Shown: in pieces, positions 1 through 5,307 of the stretch | Numbering within the stretch: the stretch's first letter is position 1 | How the letters are laid out: each line of letters begins with the position of its first letter | NCBI GenBank assembly: GCA_018716545.1 | Contig: DVJU01000133.1 | Span: 1 to 8,600, forward strand | Direction of reading: 5' to 3' | DNA from: Scatomorpha pullicola | GTDB taxonomy: Bacteria; Bacillota; Clostridia; Oscillospirales; Oscillospiraceae | DNA: 8,600 nucleotides | The notes under the pieces: model-generated | Databases searched by the model: none | Seen by the model: only the letters and a program-made list of their open reading frames with translations | What the model was told of the DNA's origin: nothing | Made by a program: the position numbers and the translations under genes

Positions 1-1
1 G

Positions 2-76
2 TACTACCTGGTATTCACCGGCGTCGTTACGCTCCTGCTCGGCAGGCTTGAGAAAAAGCTTGAATTCTTCAGATAA
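2..76 (+). CDS. C-terminal end of an amino-acid ABC transporter permease (partial)
   Basis: Only the last 24 codons and the TAA stop (74-76) are in the window; the gene begins upstream. The visible peptide starts YYLVFTGVVTLLLGRLEKKL and ends EFFR. This is the usual tail of HisM/GlnP-type permeases: the end of the final membrane helix followed by a short charged cytoplasmic tail with an RLEKKL-like motif. Such permeases form the membrane channel for polar amino acids and pair with a GlnQ-type ATPase. That partner follows after only 12 bases, so the two are almost certainly co-transcribed. The identification rests on a short tail plus the neighbour, and the substrate cannot be told. Confidence 0.75.
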   Translation, partial: YYLVFTGVVTLLLGRLEKKLEFFR

Positions 77-88
77 GGGGGCGGCGAC

Positions 89-868
89 ATGAGCGTACTT
101 GAAGTAAAAAACCTTGAAAAGCACTTTGACAAGACCAAGGTCTTGAACGACATCAGCTTCACCCTCGAGCAGGGTCAGGCGCTCTCCATAATCGGCTCCT
201 CCGGCTCCGGCAAGACCACGCTGCTCAGATGCCTCAACTTCCTCGAGACGCCGGACGGCGGCAGCATCAGCGTGAACGGCGAAGTCCTATTCGACGCGGC
301 CGACCCGGATTCGCGCAAGGACTCCGACGTGCGCAAAAAGCGTCTGCACTTCGGCCTGGTGTTCCAGAGCTTCAACCTCTTTCCGCAGTACACGGCGCTG
401 CAAAACGTCACGCTCGCACCCCAGCTGCTGGCAAAGGAACGGGAGGACTACAAAGCGCGCAGGAAGGAGATAAACGCCGGGATAGAGGACGAGGGGCGCG
501 AGCTGCTCGCCGCGATGGGTCTGACCGACCGCGCCGGGCACTACCCGCACCAGCTCTCCGGCGGACAGCAGCAGCGCGTGGCCATCGCCCGCGCGCTGGC
601 CATGCACCCGGACATCCTCTGCTTTGACGAGCCGACCAGCGCGCTCGACCCCGAGCTGACCGGCGAGGTGCTGCGCGTCATCCGCTCCCTGGCCGAGAAG
701 CACACGACGATGATAATCGTCACGCACGAGATGAACTTCGCGCGCGACGTCTCCGACCGCGTCATATTCATGGACGACGGCTTCATCGTGGAGCAGGGCG
801 GCAGCGAGGTCATCTCCGACCCGAAGATGGAGCGCACCCGCAAGTTCCTCAGCAGCTACGGAAAGTGA
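89..868 (+). CDS. Amino-acid ABC transporter ATP-binding protein (GlnQ/HisP type)
   Basis: This is the cytoplasmic ATPase subunit that powers a polar amino-acid importer. All nucleotide-binding motifs are intact in the 259 residues: Walker A GSSGSGKTT at 36-44, Q-loop Q93 in VFQSFNLFP, ABC signature LSGGQ at 156-160, Walker B ending in D180-E181 (ILCFDEP), D-loop SALD, and H-loop H213 in VTHEM. The FQSFNLFP stretch is typical of the GlnQ/HisP branch. The ATG at 89 is preceded by AAGGGGG at 75-81. The protein is slightly longer than the usual 240-250 residues. The surplus is a charged, probably helical stretch around residues 115-137 between the Q-loop and signature motifs. It follows the permease by 12 bases and precedes a solute-binding lipoprotein gene, completing a permease-ATPase-binding protein set. 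The transported substrate is not evident. Confidence 0.93.
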   Translation: MSVLEVKNLEKHFDKTKVLNDISFTLEQGQALSIIGSSGSGKTTLLRCLNFLETPDGGSISVNGEVLFDAADPDSRKDSDVRKKRLHFGLVFQSFNLFPQYTALQNVTLAPQLLAKEREDYKARRKEINAGIEDEGRELLAAMGLTDRAGHYPHQLSGGQQQRVAIARALAMHPDILCFDEPTSALDPELTGEVLRVIRSLAEKHTTMIIVTHEMNFARDVSDRVIFMDDGFIVEQGGSEVISDPKMERTRKFLSSYGK

Positions 869-873
869 GGCCG

Positions 874-896
874 AGCCGTCATTCGTGATGGCGGCT
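874..896 (+). terminator. Hairpin just after the ATPase gene, possible weak terminator
   Basis: AGCCGTCAT (874-882) pairs with ATGGCGGCT (888-896) over nine base pairs, one of them a G-U, around a 5-base loop TCGTG. It starts five bases after the ATPase stop codon, where a terminator or a 3'-end stabilising hairpin would be expected. No U-run follows directly; the nearest T-tract is at 914-921, about 18 bases on. It may therefore only slow polymerase or protect the mRNA end. Confidence 0.35.
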
Positions 897-933
897 TAAA
901 CGCCCGGCGGCATTATTTTTTACAAAATAACTA

Positions 934-962
934 TTGAATAACGGGCTGAATTAACGTATCAT
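934..962 (+). promoter_or_regulatory. Likely sigma-A promoter for the solute-binding lipoprotein gene
   Basis: A -35 box TTGAAT (934-939) and a -10 box TATCAT (957-962) are separated by 17 bases, the ideal spacing. They match the consensus at four and five of six positions. The surrounding DNA is AT-rich, in contrast to the GC-rich genes. Transcription would begin near 968-970, inside the left arm of the inverted repeat at 964-994. This would let the binding-protein gene be expressed independently of the permease-ATPase genes upstream. Confidence 0.55.
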
Positions 963-963
963 T

Positions 964-994
964 ATTGCGCGTGTCATCTGCTGACACGCGCAAT
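964..994 (+). terminator. Perfect 13-bp inverted repeat: terminator, attenuator or operator
   Basis: The left arm ATTGCGCGTGTCA (964-976) pairs perfectly with TGACACGCGCAAT (982-994) around the loop TCTGC, and TTTT follows at 994-997. A GC-rich stem with a short T-tract fits an intrinsic terminator or attenuator for transcripts coming from the permease-ATPase genes. The repeat also sits exactly where transcription from the promoter at 934-962 should start, so it could instead be a repressor operator or a 5'-end protective hairpin. The structure itself is certain; its role is inference. Confidence 0.6.
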
Positions 995-1015
995 TTTGCG
1001 AAAGGGGTGCGGCTC

Positions 1016-1813
1016 TTGAAGCTCGCGAGAAAGATACTGGCACTGGCGCTCACCCTATGTCTGATGCTGCCGCTGACAGGCTGCGGCGAGGTTGTGGGGC
1101 GCTACCGCATAGTCGAGACGCTGGGCGAGCAGAGCTACGCCATAGGCTTCCGCAACGACGACTATGTGCGCTATTATGTCGAGGCGGCTCTGCAGGAGCT
1201 GGCCGCGGACGGCACGATAAGCGGCCTGGCAAACTCGTGGTTCATAGAGGACAACACCTATTTTGTGTCGCGCAGCAACGCGCTCGCCCAGTTTGAGGGC
1301 ATACCGAGCCGCACGCTTCTGGTGGGCGCCGACCCCGACGCCTATCCGCTGAGCTATCAGGAGAACGGCCAGTTCACCGGCTTCGACGTGGAGCTGGCGC
1401 GCGCCGTGTGCGAGCGGCTGGGCTGGGACGTGCAGTTCATCGCCATAAAGAGCGAGAACGCGTATGTCGAGCTGTCCAGCGGCAACGTCGACTGCGCCTG
1501 GGGCGGCCTGGCCCTGGACACGAGCGCGACCAACTACACCGTGCTCACGCCGTATCTGACGGACGAGCTGGTCATAATAACCCGTGCGGACACCGGCGCA
1601 AAGAGCCTGCGCGGCCTGAAAGGGCTGAGCCTGGCCATCTCCGTGGAGCAGAAGTACATGACCCTGCTCAGCGCCGACGAGAGCCTGATGAACCGCTTCG
1701 GCGAGATCAAGCGTCTGACGGGCGGCCTCCAGGCGCTGCTGGACGCCGTGAACTCCGGCAATGCGGCCGCCGCGCTGGTCAGCAGCACGGCTATACAGCG
1801 CTTCGGAGCGTAA
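1016..1813 (+). CDS. Circularly permuted family 3 solute-binding lipoprotein
   Basis: This 265-residue protein is predicted to be an extracellular membrane-anchored ligand-binding lipoprotein. The TTG at 1016 is chosen as start because AAAGGGG (1001-1007) lies eight bases upstream and it gives a clean lipoprotein signal: MKLARK, a hydrophobic core, then lipobox LTGC with Cys23. An in-frame TTG at 965 lies inside the hairpin and has no ribosome site. Residues 30-77 resemble the normal C-terminal end of SBP_bac_3 proteins (IVETLGEQSYAIGF, then a helix with ELAADGTISGLANSWF). Residues 100-190 resemble the normal N-terminal lobe (LLVGADPDAYPLSY, FTGFDVELARAVCERLGW). Residues 191-265 resemble the middle lobe and stop where the fold would normally cross back (AAALVSSTAIQ). 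The order is therefore permuted. Family ligand residues look replaced, so the substrate is open. By position it may serve the upstream permease and ATPase. Confidence 0.85.
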   Translation: MKLARKILALALTLCLMLPLTGCGEVVGRYRIVETLGEQSYAIGFRNDDYVRYYVEAALQELAADGTISGLANSWFIEDNTYFVSRSNALAQFEGIPSRTLLVGADPDAYPLSYQENGQFTGFDVELARAVCERLGWDVQFIAIKSENAYVELSSGNVDCAWGGLALDTSATNYTVLTPYLTDELVIITRADTGAKSLRGLKGLSLAISVEQKYMTLLSADESLMNRFGEIKRLTGGLQALLDAVNSGNAAAALVSSTAIQRFGA

Positions 1814-1818
1814 AACGG

Positions 1819-1840
1819 CGCAAATCCGGCCGGGAATGCG
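1819..1840 (+). terminator. Weak hairpin after the binding-protein gene, possible terminator
   Basis: CGCA...TCC (1819-1827) can pair with GGGAATGCG (1832-1840) around GGCC, with two mismatched positions in the stem. The T-rich stretch GCAATTTATTT (1841-1851) follows. The location, six bases after the stop and just ahead of a strong promoter, fits a terminator, but the stem is poor and the call is tentative. Confidence 0.3.
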
Positions 1841-1849
1841 GCAATTTAT

Positions 1850-1879
1850 TTGACCTGTGCAAGTCCGGCATGGTATAAT
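1850..1879 (+). promoter_or_regulatory. Strong extended -10 promoter for the methyltransferase-ECF-truA operon
   Basis: A -35 box TTGACC (1850-1855) and a perfect -10 box TATAAT (1874-1879) are 18 bases apart. TGG directly before the -10 supplies the extended -10 element common in Gram-positive promoters. Transcription should start near 1886, leaving a leader of about 30 bases with Shine-Dalgarno AAGGAG (1905-1910) six bases before the ATG at 1917. No other promoter is evident before 7500, so this one probably drives all seven downstream genes. Confidence 0.75.
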
Positions 1880-1916
1880 AGAAAGCTATAAAATCAACTG
1901 ATACAAGGAGCGCGGC

Positions 1917-2783
1917 ATGTGGGTTAGTGAAAACTGGCGGGACTATGAGCTGATAGACTGCTCGTCCGGCGAGAAGCTGGAGCGATGGGGGGACTATACC
2001 CTCGTGCGGCCTGACCCGCAGGCCATCTGGAAGACCCCTCGCCGCGACAGGCGCTGGCGCGAGAGCGACGGCAGGTATGAGCGCAGCCACTCCGGCGGCG
2101 GAGCCTGGGACAAGCACTCCCTGCCCGCCAGCTGGCAGATAGGCTACGGGGATCTGCGCTTCAACGTCAAGCCCATGAACTTCAAGCACACGGGCATCTT
2201 CCCGGAGCAGGCGGCGAACTGGGACTTCATCATGCGCAAGATCCGATCTGCCGGGCGGGAGATAAGCGTACTGAACCTCTTTGCCTACACGGGCGCGGCC
2301 ACGGTCGCGGCTCTAGCCGCGGGCGCCAGCGTGTGCCACGTGGACGCCGCCAAGGGCATGGTCGCCTGGGCGAAGGAGAACGCGGCCGCCTCCGGCGTGG
2401 CCGACCGGCCGGTGCGCTGGATAGTGGACGACTGCGCCAAGTTTGTCGAGCGCGAGATAAGACGCGGACGGCGCTACGACGCGATCATCATGGACCCGCC
2501 CAGCTACGGGCGCGGCCCCGGCGGCGAGGTCTGGAAGCTGGAGGACAGCCTGTGGGACTTCGTCAGCCTCACGGCCGGAGTGCTCAGCGACGACCCGCTG
2601 TTTGTCATCATCAACTCCTACACCACGGGTCTGGCGCCCTCGGTGCTGACCTATATAAGCGAGAGCATTTTCACACGGCGCTTCGGCGGCCGGAGCGAGA
2701 GCGACGAGCTCGGTCTGCCGGTCACGGCGTCGGGGCTCTGCCTGCCGGCGGGCGCTGCCTGCCGCTGGGAGAGCGGGAGGTAA
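1917..2783 (+). CDS. Class I SAM-dependent methyltransferase, RlmI/RlmK-like
   Basis: This 288-residue cytoplasmic enzyme probably transfers a methyl group from S-adenosylmethionine to RNA. The Rossmann fold shows SAM motif I as VLNLFAYTGAAT (118-129), an acidic residue after strand 2 at D143 (CHVD), D171-D172 in the third motif region, and the catalytic-loop motif DPPSYGRG (193-200). KHTGIFPEQAANW (90-102) is a hallmark of the COG1092 branch that includes the 23S rRNA methyltransferases RlmI and RlmK. Unlike RlmI it has no N-terminal PUA domain; instead the first 75 residues are short, basic and Trp-rich. The ATG at 1917 has AAGGAG six bases upstream. It opens the operon. The ribosome site for the next gene (GGGAGG, 2775-2780) lies inside its last codons, implying translational coupling to ecfA1. 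The precise RNA target cannot be named. Confidence 0.85.
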   Translation: MWVSENWRDYELIDCSSGEKLERWGDYTLVRPDPQAIWKTPRRDRRWRESDGRYERSHSGGGAWDKHSLPASWQIGYGDLRFNVKPMNFKHTGIFPEQAANWDFIMRKIRSAGREISVLNLFAYTGAATVAALAAGASVCHVDAAKGMVAWAKENAAASGVADRPVRWIVDDCAKFVEREIRRGRRYDAIIMDPPSYGRGPGGEVWKLEDSLWDFVSLTAGVLSDDPLFVIINSYTTGLAPSVLTYISESIFTRRFGGRSESDELGLPVTASGLCLPAGAACRWESGR

Positions 2784-2786
2784 GCT

Positions 2787-3617
2787 ATGCCTATCATAAA
2801 GACGGACAACCTGCATTTCACCTATCAGGGCGACGAGAAGGAGACGCTCCACGGCGTGAACCTGGAGATAGAGGAGGGCACCTTTGTCGCCATCCTCGGC
2901 CACAACGGCTCCGGCAAGAGCACGCTGGCCAAGCTCTTCAACGGCATACTGCTGCCGACGGAGGGGCGCGTGCTGGTGGACGGCATAGACACGACGCACG
3001 AGGACAAGCTGCTGCAGGTGCGCGCTGCGGTCGGACTGGTGTTCCAGAACCCGGACAACCAGATAGTCGCAAACGTCGTCGAGGACGACGTGGCCTTCGC
3101 GCCCGAGAACCTGGGCGTTGACCCGGCGGAGATACGCCGCCGCGTGGACGCCGCGCTCAAGACCGTGGGCATGTACGAGTACCGCCTGCACGCGCCGCAC
3201 CTCCTGTCCGGCGGACAGAAGCAGCGCGTGGCCATCGCCGGCGTGCTGGCCATGCAGCCCAAGTGCATAGTCCTGGACGAGCCGACCGCAATGCTCGACC
3301 CCGTAGGCCGTCGTGAGGTGGTCTCGACCGTCACGCGGCTCTGCCGCGAGGAGGGCATCACCGTCGTGCTCATCACGCACCACATGTCGGAGTGCGTCGG
3401 CGCCGACCGGCTGGTGGTCATGAGCGAGGGCAACGTGATAGCCGACGGGACGCCGCGCGATGTGTTTTCCCAGGTGGAGCTGCTGCGCAGCGAGGGGCTG
3501 AGCGTCCCGACCACCACCGAGCTGATATACGACCTGGACGCCGCCGGCTGGAGCCTTCCGCTCTCCGCGCTGACGGTCGACGAGTGCGCGGACGCCATAG
3601 CCGCCGCGCTGAGATAA
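2787..3617 (+). CDS. ecfA1: Energy-coupling factor transporter ATPase EcfA1
   Basis: This is the first of two ATPases of an ECF vitamin/metal transporter energising module in the membrane-associated EcfA1-EcfA2-EcfT complex. In 276 residues it carries Walker A GHNGSGKST (38-46), Q-loop Q87 in VFQNPDNQ, signature LSGGQ (140-144), Walker B IVLDEP with D164-E165, and H-loop H198. The FQNPDNQ(I/L)V stretch is characteristic of EcfA1/CbiO. The start ATG lies three bases after the methyltransferase stop, with GGGAGG at 2775-2780. EcfA2 and EcfT follow directly, so the assignment as first ATPase comes from both order and sequence. The length is normal for the family. No substrate-specific S component is nearby, so the module is probably shared by several S proteins encoded elsewhere (group II ECF arrangement, known for Firmicutes). 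Confidence 0.95.
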   Translation: MPIIKTDNLHFTYQGDEKETLHGVNLEIEEGTFVAILGHNGSGKSTLAKLFNGILLPTEGRVLVDGIDTTHEDKLLQVRAAVGLVFQNPDNQIVANVVEDDVAFAPENLGVDPAEIRRRVDAALKTVGMYEYRLHAPHLLSGGQKQRVAIAGVLAMQPKCIVLDEPTAMLDPVGRREVVSTVTRLCREEGITVVLITHHMSECVGADRLVVMSEGNVIADGTPRDVFSQVELLRSEGLSVPTTTELIYDLDAAGWSLPLSALTVDECADAIAAALR

Positions 3618-3637
3618 GGAAAAAGGGTGCTGCGCCA

Positions 3638-4501
3638 ATGGACGCTGTCATAAGAGTCGAAAACCTCACGCACACCTACAGCGTGGGCACGCCGTTTGAA
3701 AAGACGGCGATAAACAACATAAACGTGGACTTCCGCCCCGGCGAGCTGGTGGCCGTCATAGGCCACACCGGCTCGGGCAAGAGCACCTTCATGCAGCACA
3801 TGAACGGCCTGCTCGCGCCGACGAGCGGGCACGTCTACTGCGAGGGTCAGGACATCTTTGCCACCAAGGAGGCCACGCGCGACGTGCGCTTCAAGGTCGG
3901 GCTGGTGTTCCAGTACCCGGAGTACCAGCTCTTTGAGGAGACGGTGTACAAGGACATCGCCTTCGGCCCGAAGAACATGAAGCTCTCCGAGAGCGAGATA
4001 GACGAGCGCGTGCGCGAGGCGGCGGGCTTCGTCGGCGTGGGCGAGGAGCTGTTTGAGCGCAGCCCGCTGGAGCTCTCCGGCGGCCAGAAGCGCCGCATAG
4101 CCATCGCGGGCGTCATAGCCATGCGCCCGAAGGTGCTCATACTCGACGAGCCGACCGCGGGGCTCGACCCCGGCGGCTGCGCGGGGATAATCCGCAACAT
4201 CCTGGACTACCGCGAGCAGACCGGCTCCACGGTGCTGCTGGTCACGCACAGCATGGACGACGCCGCGCGCATAGCCGACCGGCTGGTGGTCTTCCACGAT
4301 GGCAGCATCGCCATGGACGGGACGCCGAGCCAGGTCTTCTCCAGACCCGCCGAGCTGACGGCCATGGGCTTGGACGTGCCCCAGGCCGCGGCCATAGCCC
4401 AGGCGCTGCGCGAGCGCGGCGTGGAGCTGCCCGCATCCATATACACGCTTGAGCAGCTCGAGGCGGCGCTGGCGCCGCTCAGGAAGGGGGGCGCTGACTG
4501 A
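3638..4501 (+). CDS. ecfA2: Energy-coupling factor transporter ATPase EcfA2
   Basis: This is the second ATPase of the ECF energising module, 287 residues. Motifs are Walker A GHTGSGKST (42-50), Q-loop in FQYPEYQLFEETV (91-103), signature LSGGQ (146-150), Walker B LILDEP with D170-E171, D-loop AGLDP, and H-loop H204 in VTHSM. The FQYPEYQLFE stretch, with its aromatic and acidic residues, is the typical EcfA2 variant. The reading frame is open further upstream, but the ATG at 3638 gives the canonical N-terminus MDAVIRVENLTHTY and has an AAGGAAAAAGGG tract (3617-3628) ahead of it. It begins 20 bases after ecfA1 and its stop TGA overlaps the first base of ecfT, so translation is likely coupled. 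It should pair with EcfA1 as a heterodimer. Confidence 0.95.
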   Translation: MDAVIRVENLTHTYSVGTPFEKTAINNINVDFRPGELVAVIGHTGSGKSTFMQHMNGLLAPTSGHVYCEGQDIFATKEATRDVRFKVGLVFQYPEYQLFEETVYKDIAFGPKNMKLSESEIDERVREAAGFVGVGEELFERSPLELSGGQKRRIAIAGVIAMRPKVLILDEPTAGLDPGGCAGIIRNILDYREQTGSTVLLVTHSMDDAARIADRLVVFHDGSIAMDGTPSQVFSRPAELTAMGLDVPQAAAIAQALRERGVELPASIYTLEQLEAALAPLRKGGAD

Positions 4502-5307
4502 TGCTGAAGGACATCACACTCGGCCAGTACTTCCCCGGCGACACCGTCATACACAAGCTCGACCCGCGCACGAAGCTGATACTGGTCATCGTGTTCATAG
4601 TCGCGCTGTTCCTGGCCGTGGACTGGATAAGCTACGCGTTCATGTTCCTCGTGACGGCGGCCTGCATCAAGGTCTCGACTATCAGGCTCAAGAGCATACT
4701 CAAGGGCTTGAAGCCGCTGATATTCATCATCTGCTTCACCGGCATACTGAACCTCTTTTACACCAAGGGCGGCACGGTGCTGCTCGACTGGTGGATCTTC
4801 ACCATCACCACCGAGGGCATAAAGCGCGCCTTCCTCATGGTAGTGCGCATAATGCTGCTCATCACCGGCACCTTCCTGCTGACGTACACCACCAGCCCGA
4901 TCGCGCTGACGGACGGACTGGAGATACTGCTCAACCCGCTCAAGAAGATAAAGGTGCCCGTGCACGAGATGAGCATGATAATGAGCATGGCTCTGCGCTT
5001 CATCCCCACGCTGATAGAGGAGACGGACAAGATCATGTCCGCCCAGAAGGCGAGGGGCGCGGACTTCTCCACCGGCAAGATAACCGACCGCGCCAAGGCG
5101 CTGCTGCCGCTGCTGGTGCCGCTTTTCGTCTCCAGCTTCCGGCGCGCCGACGAGCTGGCCGTTGCAATGGAGAGCCGCTGCTATCACGGCGGAGAGGGCA
5201 GGACGCGCATGAACAGCCTGCGCATGGCGCGGCGCGACGTGCTCGCCTTCCTCGCGGGGGCGGTAGTCCTTGGCGCCATGATAGCCATGAACGTGTACGG
5301 CATATGA
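4501..5307 (+). CDS. ecfT: Energy-coupling factor transmembrane protein EcfT
   Basis: EcfT is the membrane scaffold that links the ATPase pair to exchangeable vitamin-binding S components. The 268 residues show hydrophobic segments near 24-57, 71-88, 109-131 and 246-265, then a long amphipathic region at 140-230 that forms the coupling helices. The family's first coupling motif is intact as KARGAD (ARG at 184-186). The second, usually also Ala-Arg-Gly, reads SRC (225-227) in AMESRCYHGGEGRTR. The N-terminal HKLDPRTKL (18-26) is another family hallmark. AGGAAGGGGG at 4481-4490 serves as ribosome site. The ATG shares one base with the ecfA2 stop, and the stop overlaps the truA start by four bases, so all are tightly coupled. 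Confidence 0.95.
   Translation: MLKDITLGQYFPGDTVIHKLDPRTKLILVIVFIVALFLAVDWISYAFMFLVTAACIKVSTIRLKSILKGLKPLIFIICFTGILNLFYTKGGTVLLDWWIFTITTEGIKRAFLMVVRIMLLITGTFLLTYTTSPIALTDGLEILLNPLKKIKVPVHEMSMIMSMALRFIPTLIEETDKIMSAQKARGADFSTGKITDRAKALLPLLVPLFVSSFRRADELAVAMESRCYHGGEGRTRMNSLRMARRDVLAFLAGAVVLGAMIAMNVYGI

Noticed and set aside
965..1015. Extended N-terminus of the binding lipoprotein starting at TTG 965
   Set aside because: The extra 17 codons lie within the perfect hairpin, have no ribosome site, and would put a polar stretch ahead of an otherwise ideal lipoprotein signal. TTG 1016 with AAAGGGG is better.
1826..1834. CCGGCCGG palindrome as a possible repeat or attachment site
   Set aside because: An 8-base GC palindrome is expected by chance in DNA this GC-rich, and no mobile gene lies nearby.
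2313..3638. Long open frame on the minus strand across the methyltransferase and ecfA1 genes
   Set aside because: It lies antisense to two clearly recognisable genes. Its translation is rich in His, Arg, Gly and Val without motifs, and it arises from the codon bias of the + strand genes.
2825..4297. 490-codon open frame on the minus strand across ecfA1 and ecfA2
   Set aside because: It is a shadow of two ATPase genes with complete motif sets. No family feature or ribosome site supports it.
4449..5303. N-terminal extension of TruA fused upstream in frame
   Set aside because: The stretch is out of frame over ecfT, low in motifs and high in Arg and His. The TruA family start MRNIALKLRYDG matches the ATG at 5304, which overlaps the ecfT stop.
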